DNA of 10,275 bases, from contig CALYRQ010000018.1 in NCBI GenBank assembly GCA_945483375.1, positions 1-10,275 on the forward strand, given 5' to 3'. Below the pieces are notes generated by a model. The model ran no database searches, was not told where the DNA came from, and saw only the letters and a list, made by a program, of their open reading frames with translations. This document shows, piece by piece, positions 1 through 5,758 of the stretch. How positions within the stretch are numbered: position 1 is the first letter of the stretch; the number at the start of each line of letters is the position of its first letter. This DNA comes from an uncultured Elusimicrobia bacterium (GTDB lineage: Bacteria; Elusimicrobiota; Elusimicrobia; Elusimicrobiales; Elusimicrobiaceae). The position numbers and the translations under genes are program-made.

Positions 1-14
1 ACTAGACACAAAAT

Positions 15-59
15 TAAGAAGCGTATATCCACATCTTTGCGGAGAAAGATAGCTTCTTA
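15..59. repeat. Imperfect inverted repeat (8-bp outer arms, 6-bp inner arms)
   Basis: The outer arms TAAGAAGC (15-22) and GCTTCTTA (52-59) are perfect reverse complements. Inside them ATCTTT (33-38) and AAAGAT (45-50) form a second perfect pair around a 6-base loop. Read on the minus strand, this lies downstream of the lysozyme gene and is followed by ATTTTGTG, a poor T-run. It could be a weak late-operon terminator or a structured RNA. It could also be a DNA site near the end of the lysis cassette. The pairing is seen directly; the role is not known. Confidence 0.45.
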
Positions 60-63
60 GCCC

Positions 64-84
64 GCCCAGTTTACAAACCTGGGC
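64..84. repeat. GC-rich hairpin just downstream of the lysozyme gene
   Basis: GCCCA (64-68) pairs with TGGGC (80-84), and GTTT (69-72) pairs with AAAC (75-78) across a 2-base loop, with one bulged C at 79. This gives a nearly perfect 9-bp stem. It begins 10 bases beyond the lysozyme stop codon on the minus strand. Neither side carries a real T-tract, so it is not a textbook intrinsic terminator. It may protect the 3' end of the lysis mRNA or act together with the repeat at 15-59. Confidence 0.4.
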
Positions 85-93
85 CTATCTCTA

Positions 94-528
94 TTATTGC
101 CATTTGCCACTTTGCATCATGGCGGCATTTTCGCGCGCACGCGCTCCTACTTGCAAGGCCCAGCGGCTTAACAACATTTCCAAGGCAGCGGTTTCATAAT
201 CTCCCGCAGCGCAGGCGGCCAGCATTTTTTTGAACCTTTTTAGGCTGGAAATCCCCAAATTAAAACACATATCCACCAACACAAACCGGCGCACGTCATT
301 CAGTTTATTCCACCAGACAAACGCCCCCTTAACAGCCGAAACGGCGGCTTCAACATCTTGGCGCAGAATAAACTCCGCCGCTTCCGCGCTGATACCGCAT
401 TCCAAATTATGCCCGTAACCAACGGTTAAATGACCCGCCGGGCATTTATAAGGCAGGCGGGAAAACCCCTCTCTTCGTCGAAGGATAGTTAATATTTCTT
501 TTTCAGGAAACTCCGTTAAATGACACAT
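94..528 (-). CDS. Phage lysozyme (endolysin), GH24 T4-type muramidase
   Basis: This 144-residue protein should cut the beta-1,4 bond between MurNAc and GlcNAc in peptidoglycan at the end of the lytic cycle. The GH24 signature is clear: EGF at residues 20-22, then TVGYGH at 35-40. The catalytic triad has the family spacing of Glu20, eight residues, Cys29, five residues, Thr35. Cys replaces the Asp20 of T4 lysozyme, a substitution known in this family. The C-terminal half keeps the T4-like DMCFNLG and SRW stretches and ends in SGKW. There is no signal peptide or SAR helix, so export should depend on a holin. AGAGG lies 5 bases before the start. It reads in the same direction as the spanins but is separated from them by the opposing pilin gene. 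Confidence 0.93.
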   Translation of the reverse strand: MCHLTEFPEKEILTILRRREGFSRLPYKCPAGHLTVGYGHNLECGISAEAAEFILRQDVEAAVSAVKGAFVWWNKLNDVRRFVLVDMCFNLGISSLKRFKKMLAACAAGDYETAALEMLLSRWALQVGARARENAAMMQSGKWQ

Positions 529-567
529 TCACACCTCTTTACCGTCGGCTTTTTAGCCCGGAACATA

Positions 568-595
568 TTGTTTTTACGGCGTTTTTTGCTATACT
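568..595 (+). promoter_or_regulatory. Candidate sigma70-type promoter for the pilin gene
   Basis: TATACT at 590-595 matches the -10 consensus TATAAT in five of six positions and is preceded by TG at 587-588, an extended -10. TTGTTT at 568-573 gives a partial -35 with a 16-base spacer. The predicted transcript would begin near 602 and leave about 40 bases of leader before the pilin start. It points away from the lysozyme gene, so the pilin would be transcribed independently of the late phage operon. The match is good, but no transcript start is proven. Confidence 0.6.
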
Positions 596-625
596 ATTGG
601 GTAGACGCGCAAGCGTATTTAAAAC

Positions 626-632
626 AAGGGAG
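626..632 (+). promoter_or_regulatory. Ribosome binding site that fixes the pilin start
   Basis: AAGGGAG ends 9 bases before the ATG at 642. It decides between that ATG and an upstream in-frame ATG at 597. The upstream ATG overlaps the promoter region, has no Shine-Dalgarno sequence, and would put 15 extra residues before the class III prepilin leader, which is normally very short. Confidence 0.75.
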
Positions 633-641
633 ATTAACACT

Positions 642-1148
642 ATGAATAAAGGTTTTACGCTTATTGAATTATTGGTTGTGGTGCTGATTGTCGGTATTTT
701 ATCCGCCGTGGCGCTGCCCCAATACACGACGGCCGTTGAAAAAGCTCGCTCCGCCGAAGCGTTAACGCTGATGAGCGCGGTGGCCGGATCGGCCGAACGC
801 TATCTGCTGCAAAAAGACGTATGGCCCACCGATTTTGCCAAACTGGACGTGGAAGTACCGCTCGTAAAAGGCAAAACCGGCGTATACGGCGGTAAAAACT
901 TCTCCATCACCATGGGCACCTCCGGCAGCAATTTTTACATCACCGCCGTACGCGATCTGTCTGCCACCGGCGGGCAGTATTCCCTGCAAACCGTGCTGAC
1001 CGAAAACTCCAACGGCACCATTTCTTCGCTGCGCAGATGCTGTTCCGGCGCGGCCACGGCGGGTTCCTGCACCACCACTTTTACGGCGGACAGCAAACAG
1101 GAAAAATTCTGCAACGCGGTTTCCAACGGTAAACCGACCGACTTCTAA
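642..1148 (+). CDS. Type IV prepilin (PilE/PilA-like) encoded inside the prophage late region
   Basis: This 168-residue protein has a textbook class III signal. The leader MNKG is followed by a cleavage point between Gly4 and Phe5, with Glu at +5 of the mature form (residue 9). A hydrophobic helix runs over about residues 5-25, ending in ALPQY. The mature protein would be N-methylated on Phe and assembled into a type IV pilus or pseudopilus by host PilD, PilB and PilC homologues; none of these is encoded here. The C-terminal domain carries four cysteines (133, 134, 143 and 157), consistent with the disulfide-closed D-region of type IVa pilins. Length is normal for a major-type pilin. It lies opposite to and between the spanin and lysozyme genes, with its own promoter and terminator, which suggests a lysogenic-conversion gene acquired from a host. 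It could instead be a minor pilin; the N-terminus alone does not decide that. Confidence 0.93.
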   Translation: MNKGFTLIELLVVVLIVGILSAVALPQYTTAVEKARSAEALTLMSAVAGSAERYLLQKDVWPTDFAKLDVEVPLVKGKTGVYGGKNFSITMGTSGSNFYITAVRDLSATGGQYSLQTVLTENSNGTISSLRRCCSGAATAGSCTTTFTADSKQEKFCNAVSNGKPTDF

Positions 1149-1167
1149 ATAGCAAACGCTTTACACG

Positions 1168-1194
1168 CCCCCGGCTTTAGACCGGGGGTTTTTT
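1168..1194 (+). terminator. Rho-independent terminator of the pilin gene
   Basis: A perfect 7-bp GC stem, CCCCCGG (1168-1174) with CCGGGGG (1182-1188), encloses a 7-base loop and is followed by six T residues. It starts 20 bases after the pilin stop codon. On the minus strand no T-tract follows the stem, so it should stop the pilin transcript but not the opposing late operon. The T-tract ends 2 bases from the stop codon of the Rz1-like gene. Confidence 0.9.
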
Positions 1195-1196
1195 AT

Positions 1197-1409
1197 TTAT
1201 GGCAGTTTGGTCCGCCCGCAGGCCGCCTCAAAAGCCGCCACGGCCCGCAGGTTTGCCAAGGATAAATCCGCCAGGGCGGGATCCGTCACGTCAAAACGGA
1301 CGGTACACAAAGCGGCGTTATTTTTTATGTGCACCGGCGCGCAGGACGCTAAGCAACCCGTCAGCAGACAAACCGTCCACCCGGCGGCGCACCGATTCCA
1401 TTTGTTCAT
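1197..1409 (-). CDS. Rz1-like outer-membrane lipoprotein (o-spanin) candidate
   Basis: This 70-residue protein has a basic N-terminus, a hydrophobic stretch (residues 8-18) and a lipobox ending at Cys19 (LLTGC). A second possible lipobox ends at Cys23 (LASC). After lipidation it would sit on the inner face of the outer membrane and bind the i-spanin to fuse the two membranes at lysis. It begins inside the preceding i-spanin-like gene in another frame, with 92 bases shared, which is the classic Rz/Rz1 arrangement. The C-terminal half (DLSLANLRAV to the Cys near the end) loosely recalls LysC-type Rz1 proteins. It lacks the proline-rich segment of lambda Rz1. Gene order and lipobox are seen directly; spanin function is inferred. 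Confidence 0.62.
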   Translation of the reverse strand: MNKWNRCAAGWTVCLLTGCLASCAPVHIKNNAALCTVRFDVTDPALADLSLANLRAVAAFEAACGRTKLP

Positions 1410-1527
1410 ACGAATGCACCTCCTCCCGCAATTTTTTCAGCCGTTCGGCGCGGCGACCCGCTTCATACGCGCGCCACAGGCATAAGCACGCCCCCGCCGC
1501 GCAGACCGCCCAAACATATGCCGTCAT
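1318..1527 (-). CDS. Rz-like inner-membrane i-spanin candidate
   Basis: This 69-residue protein has one N-terminal membrane segment (about residues 3-19) followed by a charged, helix-prone region (RAERLKKLREEV onward) that would project into the periplasm. This type II topology with a coiled-coil-like ectodomain fits an i-spanin, which pairs with the Rz1-like lipoprotein to disrupt the outer membrane. It is very short: lambda Rz is 153 residues, and the ectodomain here is only about 50. Its ATG overlaps the stop of the preceding holin-like gene as ATGA, so it is probably translationally coupled; the local Shine-Dalgarno (GGAAAAG) is weak. Assignment rests mainly on topology and on the nested lipoprotein gene. 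Confidence 0.58.
   Translation of the reverse strand: MTAYVWAVCAAGACLCLWRAYEAGRRAERLKKLREEVHSYEQMESVRRRVDGLSADGLLSVLRAGAHKK
1419..1426 (-). promoter_or_regulatory. Strong ribosome binding site for the Rz1-like gene, inside the Rz-like gene
   Basis: On the minus strand the sequence reads GGAGGAGG, with the AGGAGG core 9 bases before the ATG at 1409. A consensus Shine-Dalgarno at the right distance inside another coding frame is the best evidence that the nested lipoprotein gene is really translated. Confidence 0.75.
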
Positions 1528-1724
1528 TTGGCTTTTCCGACGAAAGACCCGTCCGGATTCACCAAAGACAGCGCCGCCAGAACGGAAATAATTTTCGCCA
1601 GAATAGCGTCATCCTTGGGGGTCGGCGTCAGTTTAACGACGGCCGTCGCCGCCGTCACCACTCCTCCCAATACGGCAAGCACGCCTTGCCAGTTTTCACT
1701 GCACCATTGAATAACCTGCGTCAT
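1524..1724 (-). CDS. Small phage membrane protein, holin candidate
   Basis: This 66-residue protein has one clear membrane helix at about residues 13-31 (VLAVLGGVV then TAATAVVKL), the stretch TPTPKDDAIL, and an amphipathic C-terminal helix. The pattern of one helix, then TPTPKDD, then a helix is one I associate with small phage holin-like proteins. Holins form the inner-membrane lesion that releases the lysozyme and sets the time of lysis. It sits where T7 has its holin, just after the tail fibre region and before Rz, which supports the call. AAGGAGG lies 4 bases before the start. The neighbouring 74-residue membrane protein could instead be the holin. Confidence 0.55.
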   Translation of the reverse strand: MTQVIQWCSENWQGVLAVLGGVVTAATAVVKLTPTPKDDAILAKIISVLAALSLVNPDGSFVGKAK

Positions 1725-1733
1725 ACATCCTCC

Positions 1734-1958
1734 TTATTTTTGAGACGCGCCCAAAAGCATTACTTTAATGCTTTTTACGTCGTCGGCAATCATGTCCAGC
1801 TTGACGTCCGAACGGCCCAAGCGGCCTTCGTGTTCGGACACTTTTTTCTCCAGGCTGTCCACCCGCGGCGGCAGGCCGTTAAGCGTAAAAAACCAAAACA
1901 GCCCCGCCGCCGCCACGCCAAACGCGTATAACCAATCGCGCAAATGTTTTTCGCTCAT
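1734..1958 (-). CDS. Small membrane protein with coiled coil, holin or antiholin candidate
   Basis: This 74-residue protein has a membrane helix at about residues 10-28 (WLYAFGVAAAGLFWFFTL). A heptad-rich segment follows (VDSLEKKVSEHEGRLGR and onward to about residue 68) that looks like a coiled coil. The layout resembles XhlA-type haemolysin/holin partners in general form, although in XhlA the coiled coil precedes the membrane helix. It follows the WCN-motif protein with an ATGA overlap, and its stop codon lies within the upstream edge of the next gene's ribosome binding site. Coupled translation of the two membrane proteins is likely. No specific family is recognised. Confidence 0.5.
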   Translation of the reverse strand: MSEKHLRDWLYAFGVAAAGLFWFFTLNGLPPRVDSLEKKVSEHEGRLGRSDVKLDMIADDVKSIKVMLLGASQK

Positions 1959-2257
1959 ACGCGCGCCCTGAGCGGGACGGCCAATGCTTCGATTTCGTCC
2001 ACGCGCGCCATCAGCGTTTCGTCCAACTCCGCGCCGCCAGCACGCAGCGCAATTAATCCCGTACGAACGGCGCGCGGAAGCCCGTAGGCATTTTCCAGCG
2101 CGGCCACTTTTTCTTCGTCCGTCGGTTCCGGCCTGGGTGTGTTTTTTACAATCACATACGCCCCGTGTTGTTTTTCAATATGCGCGCCATTAGCGTTGCA
2201 CCACACTGCGGCCGCCGTGTAATTTTCTTTCGTTACGGTTTGCCCGATATTAAACAT
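1955..2257 (-). CDS. Small conserved phage protein downstream of the tail fibre, possible fibre assembly factor
   Basis: This 100-residue soluble protein contains YTAAAVWCNANGAHIEK at residues 13-29, then YVIV, a proline/acid linker (PRPEPTDEEK), and a C-terminal helical half with GLPRAVRTGLIAL and VDEIEALAVPLR. I recognise this two-part pattern as typical of small proteins coded just after tail fibre genes in many tailed phages. Their role is not established to my knowledge; tail fibre chaperone is a reasonable guess from position. It overlaps the end of the tail fibre gene by 8 bases and has a strong AAGGAGG Shine-Dalgarno. No membrane segment is visible. Confidence 0.55.
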   Translation of the reverse strand: MFNIGQTVTKENYTAAAVWCNANGAHIEKQHGAYVIVKNTPRPEPTDEEKVAALENAYGLPRAVRTGLIALRAGGAELDETLMARVDEIEALAVPLRARV

Positions 2258-3836
2258 TTTCCCCTCCTTGTCCTTTGGCTTCCCAATACGCAGAAACGGT
2301 ATCTTGATTTCCGCCGTATAAATAAAACCCGGTGGCCGTTACCTCATTGGCCCGCGCCGGCCACCCGTCCCCCGTTTTATTGGCGGAGCCGGTTATCACG
2401 TTTGGCAGAGAGGAATAGGGTTTTAAAAACGTAATGTTTCCTTTTCCGTAACCGCCCTGTTCCACCCACCCGCTTTTGTATTTGCGGTACCAGTTGCCGT
2501 CTTCACCGTGATAACTTTCCACTACAAAATCAACATCGGCCTGCGTCTTGCCGGAAGGCAAATCCAATTTGCCGGATAGCGCATTTTGAAACTCCGCCGC
2601 AGCAGCCGTACTGGCGGGGACCGCCGCGTTATACGCGCACACCCACGGATACAGCGTGGTATGCGCAGGGGTTACGGTGTCGGAATTGCCGTACACGGCA
2701 CTTGAACGGGAGGCGTCAAAATATGAGGTAATATTACTCGTAGTGCTCCCAGAAATTCCTACAGTACCCTTAATACTTTCAGTTGTATTTGAAAACGCCC
2801 CAACTCCTCCAGTTGTATTTACGCCTGTTTGACCTGTGATATTGGGCAGTCCTGCCTCGCCCTGCGTAATTCCGTCAGCAGTATTTGCGGCCTTAATATA
2901 GTTCTTTAGTAACGGCAAGCGTAAATTTCCGTCCGCCAGCACATACTTGGGACATTCCCCATACGTGCTAAGGGCGGCCTCGTACTCGGCGGCGGTACAC
3001 GTAAGGCCGGAGTGATTTTGAAGCCACGCGTAAAAATCCGGGTACAGCGTATCCGCCGAAGCGATTGTTTCCCCCGTAAAAAGCGGCAAGGCGCCAGGGT
3101 TGTCCGTTTCGGCGGAGCTTTGGGAATAATACACTTCCCCCACGGTTTTACCGATACTCCGCTCTGCATAATAGCGCGCCGTTTCGGCTTCGTTCTGCGC
3201 GGCGGACAGATATGTTTGGAGCGTGTTTTCCACCGCCGCCCCGCTGGCCGCGATGTCGCTCTGCGCGGAGTCTTTGGAAGAAGCAATCGCCGCCAACGCA
3301 CTCTGCGCCGTCTGCTGGGCGGTCGACGCGCTGGCCTGCGCCTGTTGGGCGGAAGACACCGCCGCCGAAGACGCATTTAACGCATCCTGTTTGATAGCCA
3401 GAATGTTGCGTAAAAAACTGTCCGTTTCCAAATTATCCACGATGGTGGAAACGGGATACTTGATACTGCGGGAAACTTTTTCGTTCAGCTCCTGCATCAT
3501 AAGCGTCAGTTTATCGTAACCGCTTTCCAGTACCTCCGCGTCCAATTCGCCCTGGCGCAACAAGTCAATCTCCTGCGTCAGCGGCGTATGGCGTTCCAAG
3601 GTCAAACTCCACCCCTCCGCCAGCGGCGGTTTACCGCTGGAAAGCGTGGGATATTCCAATTCCGTCCCGGCGGCATTGAGTTCAAAATCTTCCGCCAGTT
3701 CCGTTTCCGCCCCTGCCGGAGAAGTAATGTACACCCGTACGTCTTGAGGGGAAGCAAGCGGGAAGTCCACCTCCCACCGGCGCGTAACGCCGTTTCCCGC
3801 GTAAATGCGTTTGCTGACTTGCATTGAAACCGTCAT
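2250..3836 (-). CDS. Tail fibre protein with T7 gp17-type N-terminal domain
   Basis: This 528-residue protein is close to T7 gp17 (553). Residues 1 to about 127 match the T7 tail-fibre attachment domain: a start like IYAGNGVTRRWEVDFPL, then DVRVYI, and the LTLERHTPLTQEIDL stretch. An alanine-, glutamine- and serine-rich segment at about 150-225 is a probable trimeric coiled-coil rod. The middle (about 255-400) resembles collar-type fibre repeats, with LRLPLL and, after a Gly/Thr/Ser-rich stretch, YPWVCAYNAAVP. The end carries the common VVESYHGEDGNWYRKY and GWVEQGG motifs of fibre tips. The N-terminus would bind the tail tubular proteins and the tip would bind the host receptor. AGGAGA precedes the start and overlaps the stop of the upstream gene. 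A segment near residues 340-372 has clearly lower GC than its surroundings. Confidence 0.88.
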   Translation of the reverse strand: MTVSMQVSKRIYAGNGVTRRWEVDFPLASPQDVRVYITSPAGAETELAEDFELNAAGTELEYPTLSSGKPPLAEGWSLTLERHTPLTQEIDLLRQGELDAEVLESGYDKLTLMMQELNEKVSRSIKYPVSTIVDNLETDSFLRNILAIKQDALNASSAAVSSAQQAQASASTAQQTAQSALAAIASSKDSAQSDIAASGAAVENTLQTYLSAAQNEAETARYYAERSIGKTVGEVYYSQSSAETDNPGALPLFTGETIASADTLYPDFYAWLQNHSGLTCTAAEYEAALSTYGECPKYVLADGNLRLPLLKNYIKAANTADGITQGEAGLPNITGQTGVNTTGGVGAFSNTTESIKGTVGISGSTTSNITSYFDASRSSAVYGNSDTVTPAHTTLYPWVCAYNAAVPASTAAAAEFQNALSGKLDLPSGKTQADVDFVVESYHGEDGNWYRKYKSGWVEQGGYGKGNITFLKPYSSLPNVITGSANKTGDGWPARANEVTATGFYLYGGNQDTVSAYWEAKGQGGENV

Positions 3837-3845
3837 ATTATTCTC

Positions 3846-5261
3846 CTACACGTCCAATAAATTTTTAATTTGTTTCCATACGTCCCCGAGGGAACCGATG
3901 GGCGCGTCCGCCGTTAACACCGCATACTGCGCCGCGTACGAATCCTGCGCCGAAAAACCCTTCTTTTGCATCCACACGTCTATCCCGCGGCAGAGTAGTT
4001 CCTGCGCGCGGCGGCTGTCGCCGCTTTGGCGGGCGTGGCGGGAGGCTTCCAGCCGGACATAATCCCGCGCGGAAATTTTCTCCCGTTTAAGTAAACGCGC
4101 ATGTTCTTTTTGCGTGCCTCCAAAATAACAGGCTACAAACTGCGCCGCGTCCGAACGGGTGTTGTCGCCGTCGAAAAATAGCGCCGCCCGGCGTGCTTGG
4201 GCAAGTTCCTCCGCTTCCAGACCGGGCACGCCGTCCAGCACGCTGAGCGCGTCGGCCGAAGGCAGACGGGCCGCCGAAGCCAACGTTTGCGCGGCCAGGG
4301 AGTGTTCCCGCGCGCTTTCCCGGCGGGAAAGCGCTTCCACCGTTTGACGCATCGCCGCGCTTAGTTCCGCATCCGGCTCCTCTATGTGTTCCAACGCATA
4401 ACGGCGGATTTGCCCGGCAGGTCCCCCCGTTTCCAGCCGTCCCTCTTCCCACAGTTTTTCCGCCTGAGTGCGCGCGAACAAAGCGCGCGTTTTGTCCGCA
4501 CAGGTTTGACGGGCCGCACCGGGCAGTTTATCGCCGTGTTTGGAAAGCGTCGCTTCCGCCGCGCGCCAATCGCCGCAGGAAAGGGAACGGCATACGTTTT
4601 CCTCCACCGTTTGCGCCCGCACGGCCCGGGCGTTGGCTTTAACGGAGGCTTCGCTTTCCCCGTTTCCGCGCAACCGTTCTTCATACGCAGTCACCTGGCC
4701 GGAGAGATAGTCCTCCAACGCTTCCGGCGAACGAACCAGCGCGCCAACCTGCCGAAGCAGCGTTTTTTCCGTATCGGCGGACTCGCGCGCCCGGGCGGAA
4801 ACGGAAGCGGCCTGCGCCTCCCGCGCCGCCCGGTGCAGTACGGCATAATCCCGCGCCGCGGGGCCGGAAGCCGTTTCGGACGTAAAGTTTTTTACGGCGG
4901 CGGTTTCCAATGCCTGCACGCCTTTCTCCCCCGCGTCCTGCCGGACGGCGTCCGCCAGGGCCGCGCGCACATTTAAATCCTTATCGGCCAGCGCGCGTTC
5001 TTCCGCTTTCACATTTACGGTTGTCCCGTCAGGAGAATGCAAATTTTCGCCCGACGCCGGATGCGCGGAAACGCTCACGCCTGCGGAAGTGACTCCGGCG
5101 TTTATCTTGGAAGCCGCGCCGATGACTGCAGGGATTAACGTCCCGAAGCGGCTTAAATTGTTTTCGTACGCGGCGGCCAGACGCGCAGGCGCGGGAACGG
5201 AAGAATCCACCCCCGGCGTTTTGATAAATTCCCGTTTGGTTATTGTTGGAATAATCGGCAT
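3846..5261 (-). CDS. Internal virion (core/ejection) protein, gp15-position
   Basis: I place the start at the ATG at 5261 (471 residues, MPIIPTITKREF). A G-rich Shine-Dalgarno (AGGGGGAA) lies just before it and the upstream gene ends 8 bases away; an in-frame ATG at 5312 would overlap that gene with no clear ribosome site. The protein is mostly charged, alanine-rich helix with no membrane segment. One recognisable stretch, about 195-240, reads like GDWRAAEATLSKHGDKLP, a helical motif I associate with podovirus internal core proteins. It sits where T7 gp15 lies, between the gp14-like gene and the fibre. It is much shorter than gp15 (747), and no gp16 equivalent follows. No lysozyme or transglycosylase motif is visible. 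Function is inferred from position and composition. Confidence 0.6.
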   Translation of the reverse strand: MPIIPTITKREFIKTPGVDSSVPAPARLAAAYENNLSRFGTLIPAVIGAASKINAGVTSAGVSVSAHPASGENLHSPDGTTVNVKAEERALADKDLNVRAALADAVRQDAGEKGVQALETAAVKNFTSETASGPAARDYAVLHRAAREAQAASVSARARESADTEKTLLRQVGALVRSPEALEDYLSGQVTAYEERLRGNGESEASVKANARAVRAQTVEENVCRSLSCGDWRAAEATLSKHGDKLPGAARQTCADKTRALFARTQAEKLWEEGRLETGGPAGQIRRYALEHIEEPDAELSAAMRQTVEALSRRESAREHSLAAQTLASAARLPSADALSVLDGVPGLEAEELAQARRAALFFDGDNTRSDAAQFVACYFGGTQKEHARLLKREKISARDYVRLEASRHARQSGDSRRAQELLCRGIDVWMQKKGFSAQDSYAAQYAVLTADAPIGSLGDVWKQIKNLLDV

Positions 5262-5269
5262 CGTTCCCC

Positions 5270-5758
5270 CTAACTGTTCAGCCAGGACAGCCACGTCCCG
5301 CCCACGGTCCACGGTGAAAAAGAATTCTTGGCCATGCGCCGGTATTGGCCCGCCGTAATGTTCAACGCGCGAATGCGCTCAGCGGCGGAGTTATCGTTTT
5401 CGTACAGAGCGTCATTTAAGTTGGCGCGCAGCGTTTCCTGGTCCAAGAGCGCGCCTAAACGCGTATTTTTCAAAATGTTTTGCACCGTAGACGAATTGTT
5501 CGTCAGCCCCGAAGCCGCCATCGCCGTTTTCTGCGCGGACACCGTTTGACGGTACCCGGCATACAAATCACGGCTTCGTTCGGCGGCGGATTTAAACAAA
5601 TACGTCCCCTGCCGCTGAGCCGCGTCTGCGGCGGCTTGCGCCTGATAGTCCGCGTCCGACGCCAGCGCGCGGTAATAAACGCGCCCGGATTTTTGGCTTC
5701 CGAACGCGGACAGCGCGGAAGAGATTTTTCCGCCCGCACTGCTTACTATTCCTCCCAT
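5270..5758 (-). CDS. Internal virion protein B, gp14-like
   Basis: This 162-residue protein (T7 gp14 is 196) starts with a Gly/Ser/Ala-rich stretch. A long helix follows, rich in Ala, Gln and Asp (DADYQAQAAADAAQRQG), and then the motif GYRQTVSAQKTAMAASGLTNNSSTV. The pattern of a long helix followed by a RQ...A..GV-type segment is characteristic of gp14-like ejection proteins, which enter the host envelope during genome delivery. The sequence ends with a Trp-rich GGTWLSWLN. Strong AGGAGG lies 5 bases before the start, and the start overlaps the gp13-like gene by 13 bases. The position between gp13- and gp15-like genes supports the call. Confidence 0.72.
   Translation of the reverse strand: MGGIVSSAGGKISSALSAFGSQKSGRVYYRALASDADYQAQAAADAAQRQGTYLFKSAAERSRDLYAGYRQTVSAQKTAMAASGLTNNSSTVQNILKNTRLGALLDQETLRANLNDALYENDNSAAERIRALNITAGQYRRMAKNSFSPWTVGGTWLSWLNS

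Noticed and set aside
547..558. Palindrome GGCTTTTTAGCC between the lysozyme and the pilin promoter
   Set aside because: The stem is only 4 bp with a 4-T loop. That is too short to call an operator or terminator without other copies.
597..641. Upstream in-frame ATG for the pilin, adding 15 residues
   Set aside because: The added stretch would lengthen the prepilin leader beyond the normal size, has no ribosome site, and overlaps the likely promoter and leader. The ATG at 642 has a good site and gives the standard MNKG leader.
2250..3836. Diversity-generating retroelement target in the tail fibre
   Set aside because: No reverse transcriptase, template repeat or C-terminal CLec-type variable region is visible in this window; the low-GC patch is better explained by recombination.
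4386..4976. A 196-codon plus-strand open frame
   Set aside because: Antisense of the core protein gene; composition is dominated by Arg, Gly and Phe and it has no initiation signal.
5262..5312. Upstream start for the core protein at 5312
   Set aside because: It would overlap the gp14-like gene by 43 bases without a ribosome site, whereas the ATG at 5261 follows AGGGGGAA and sits 8 bases after the upstream stop.
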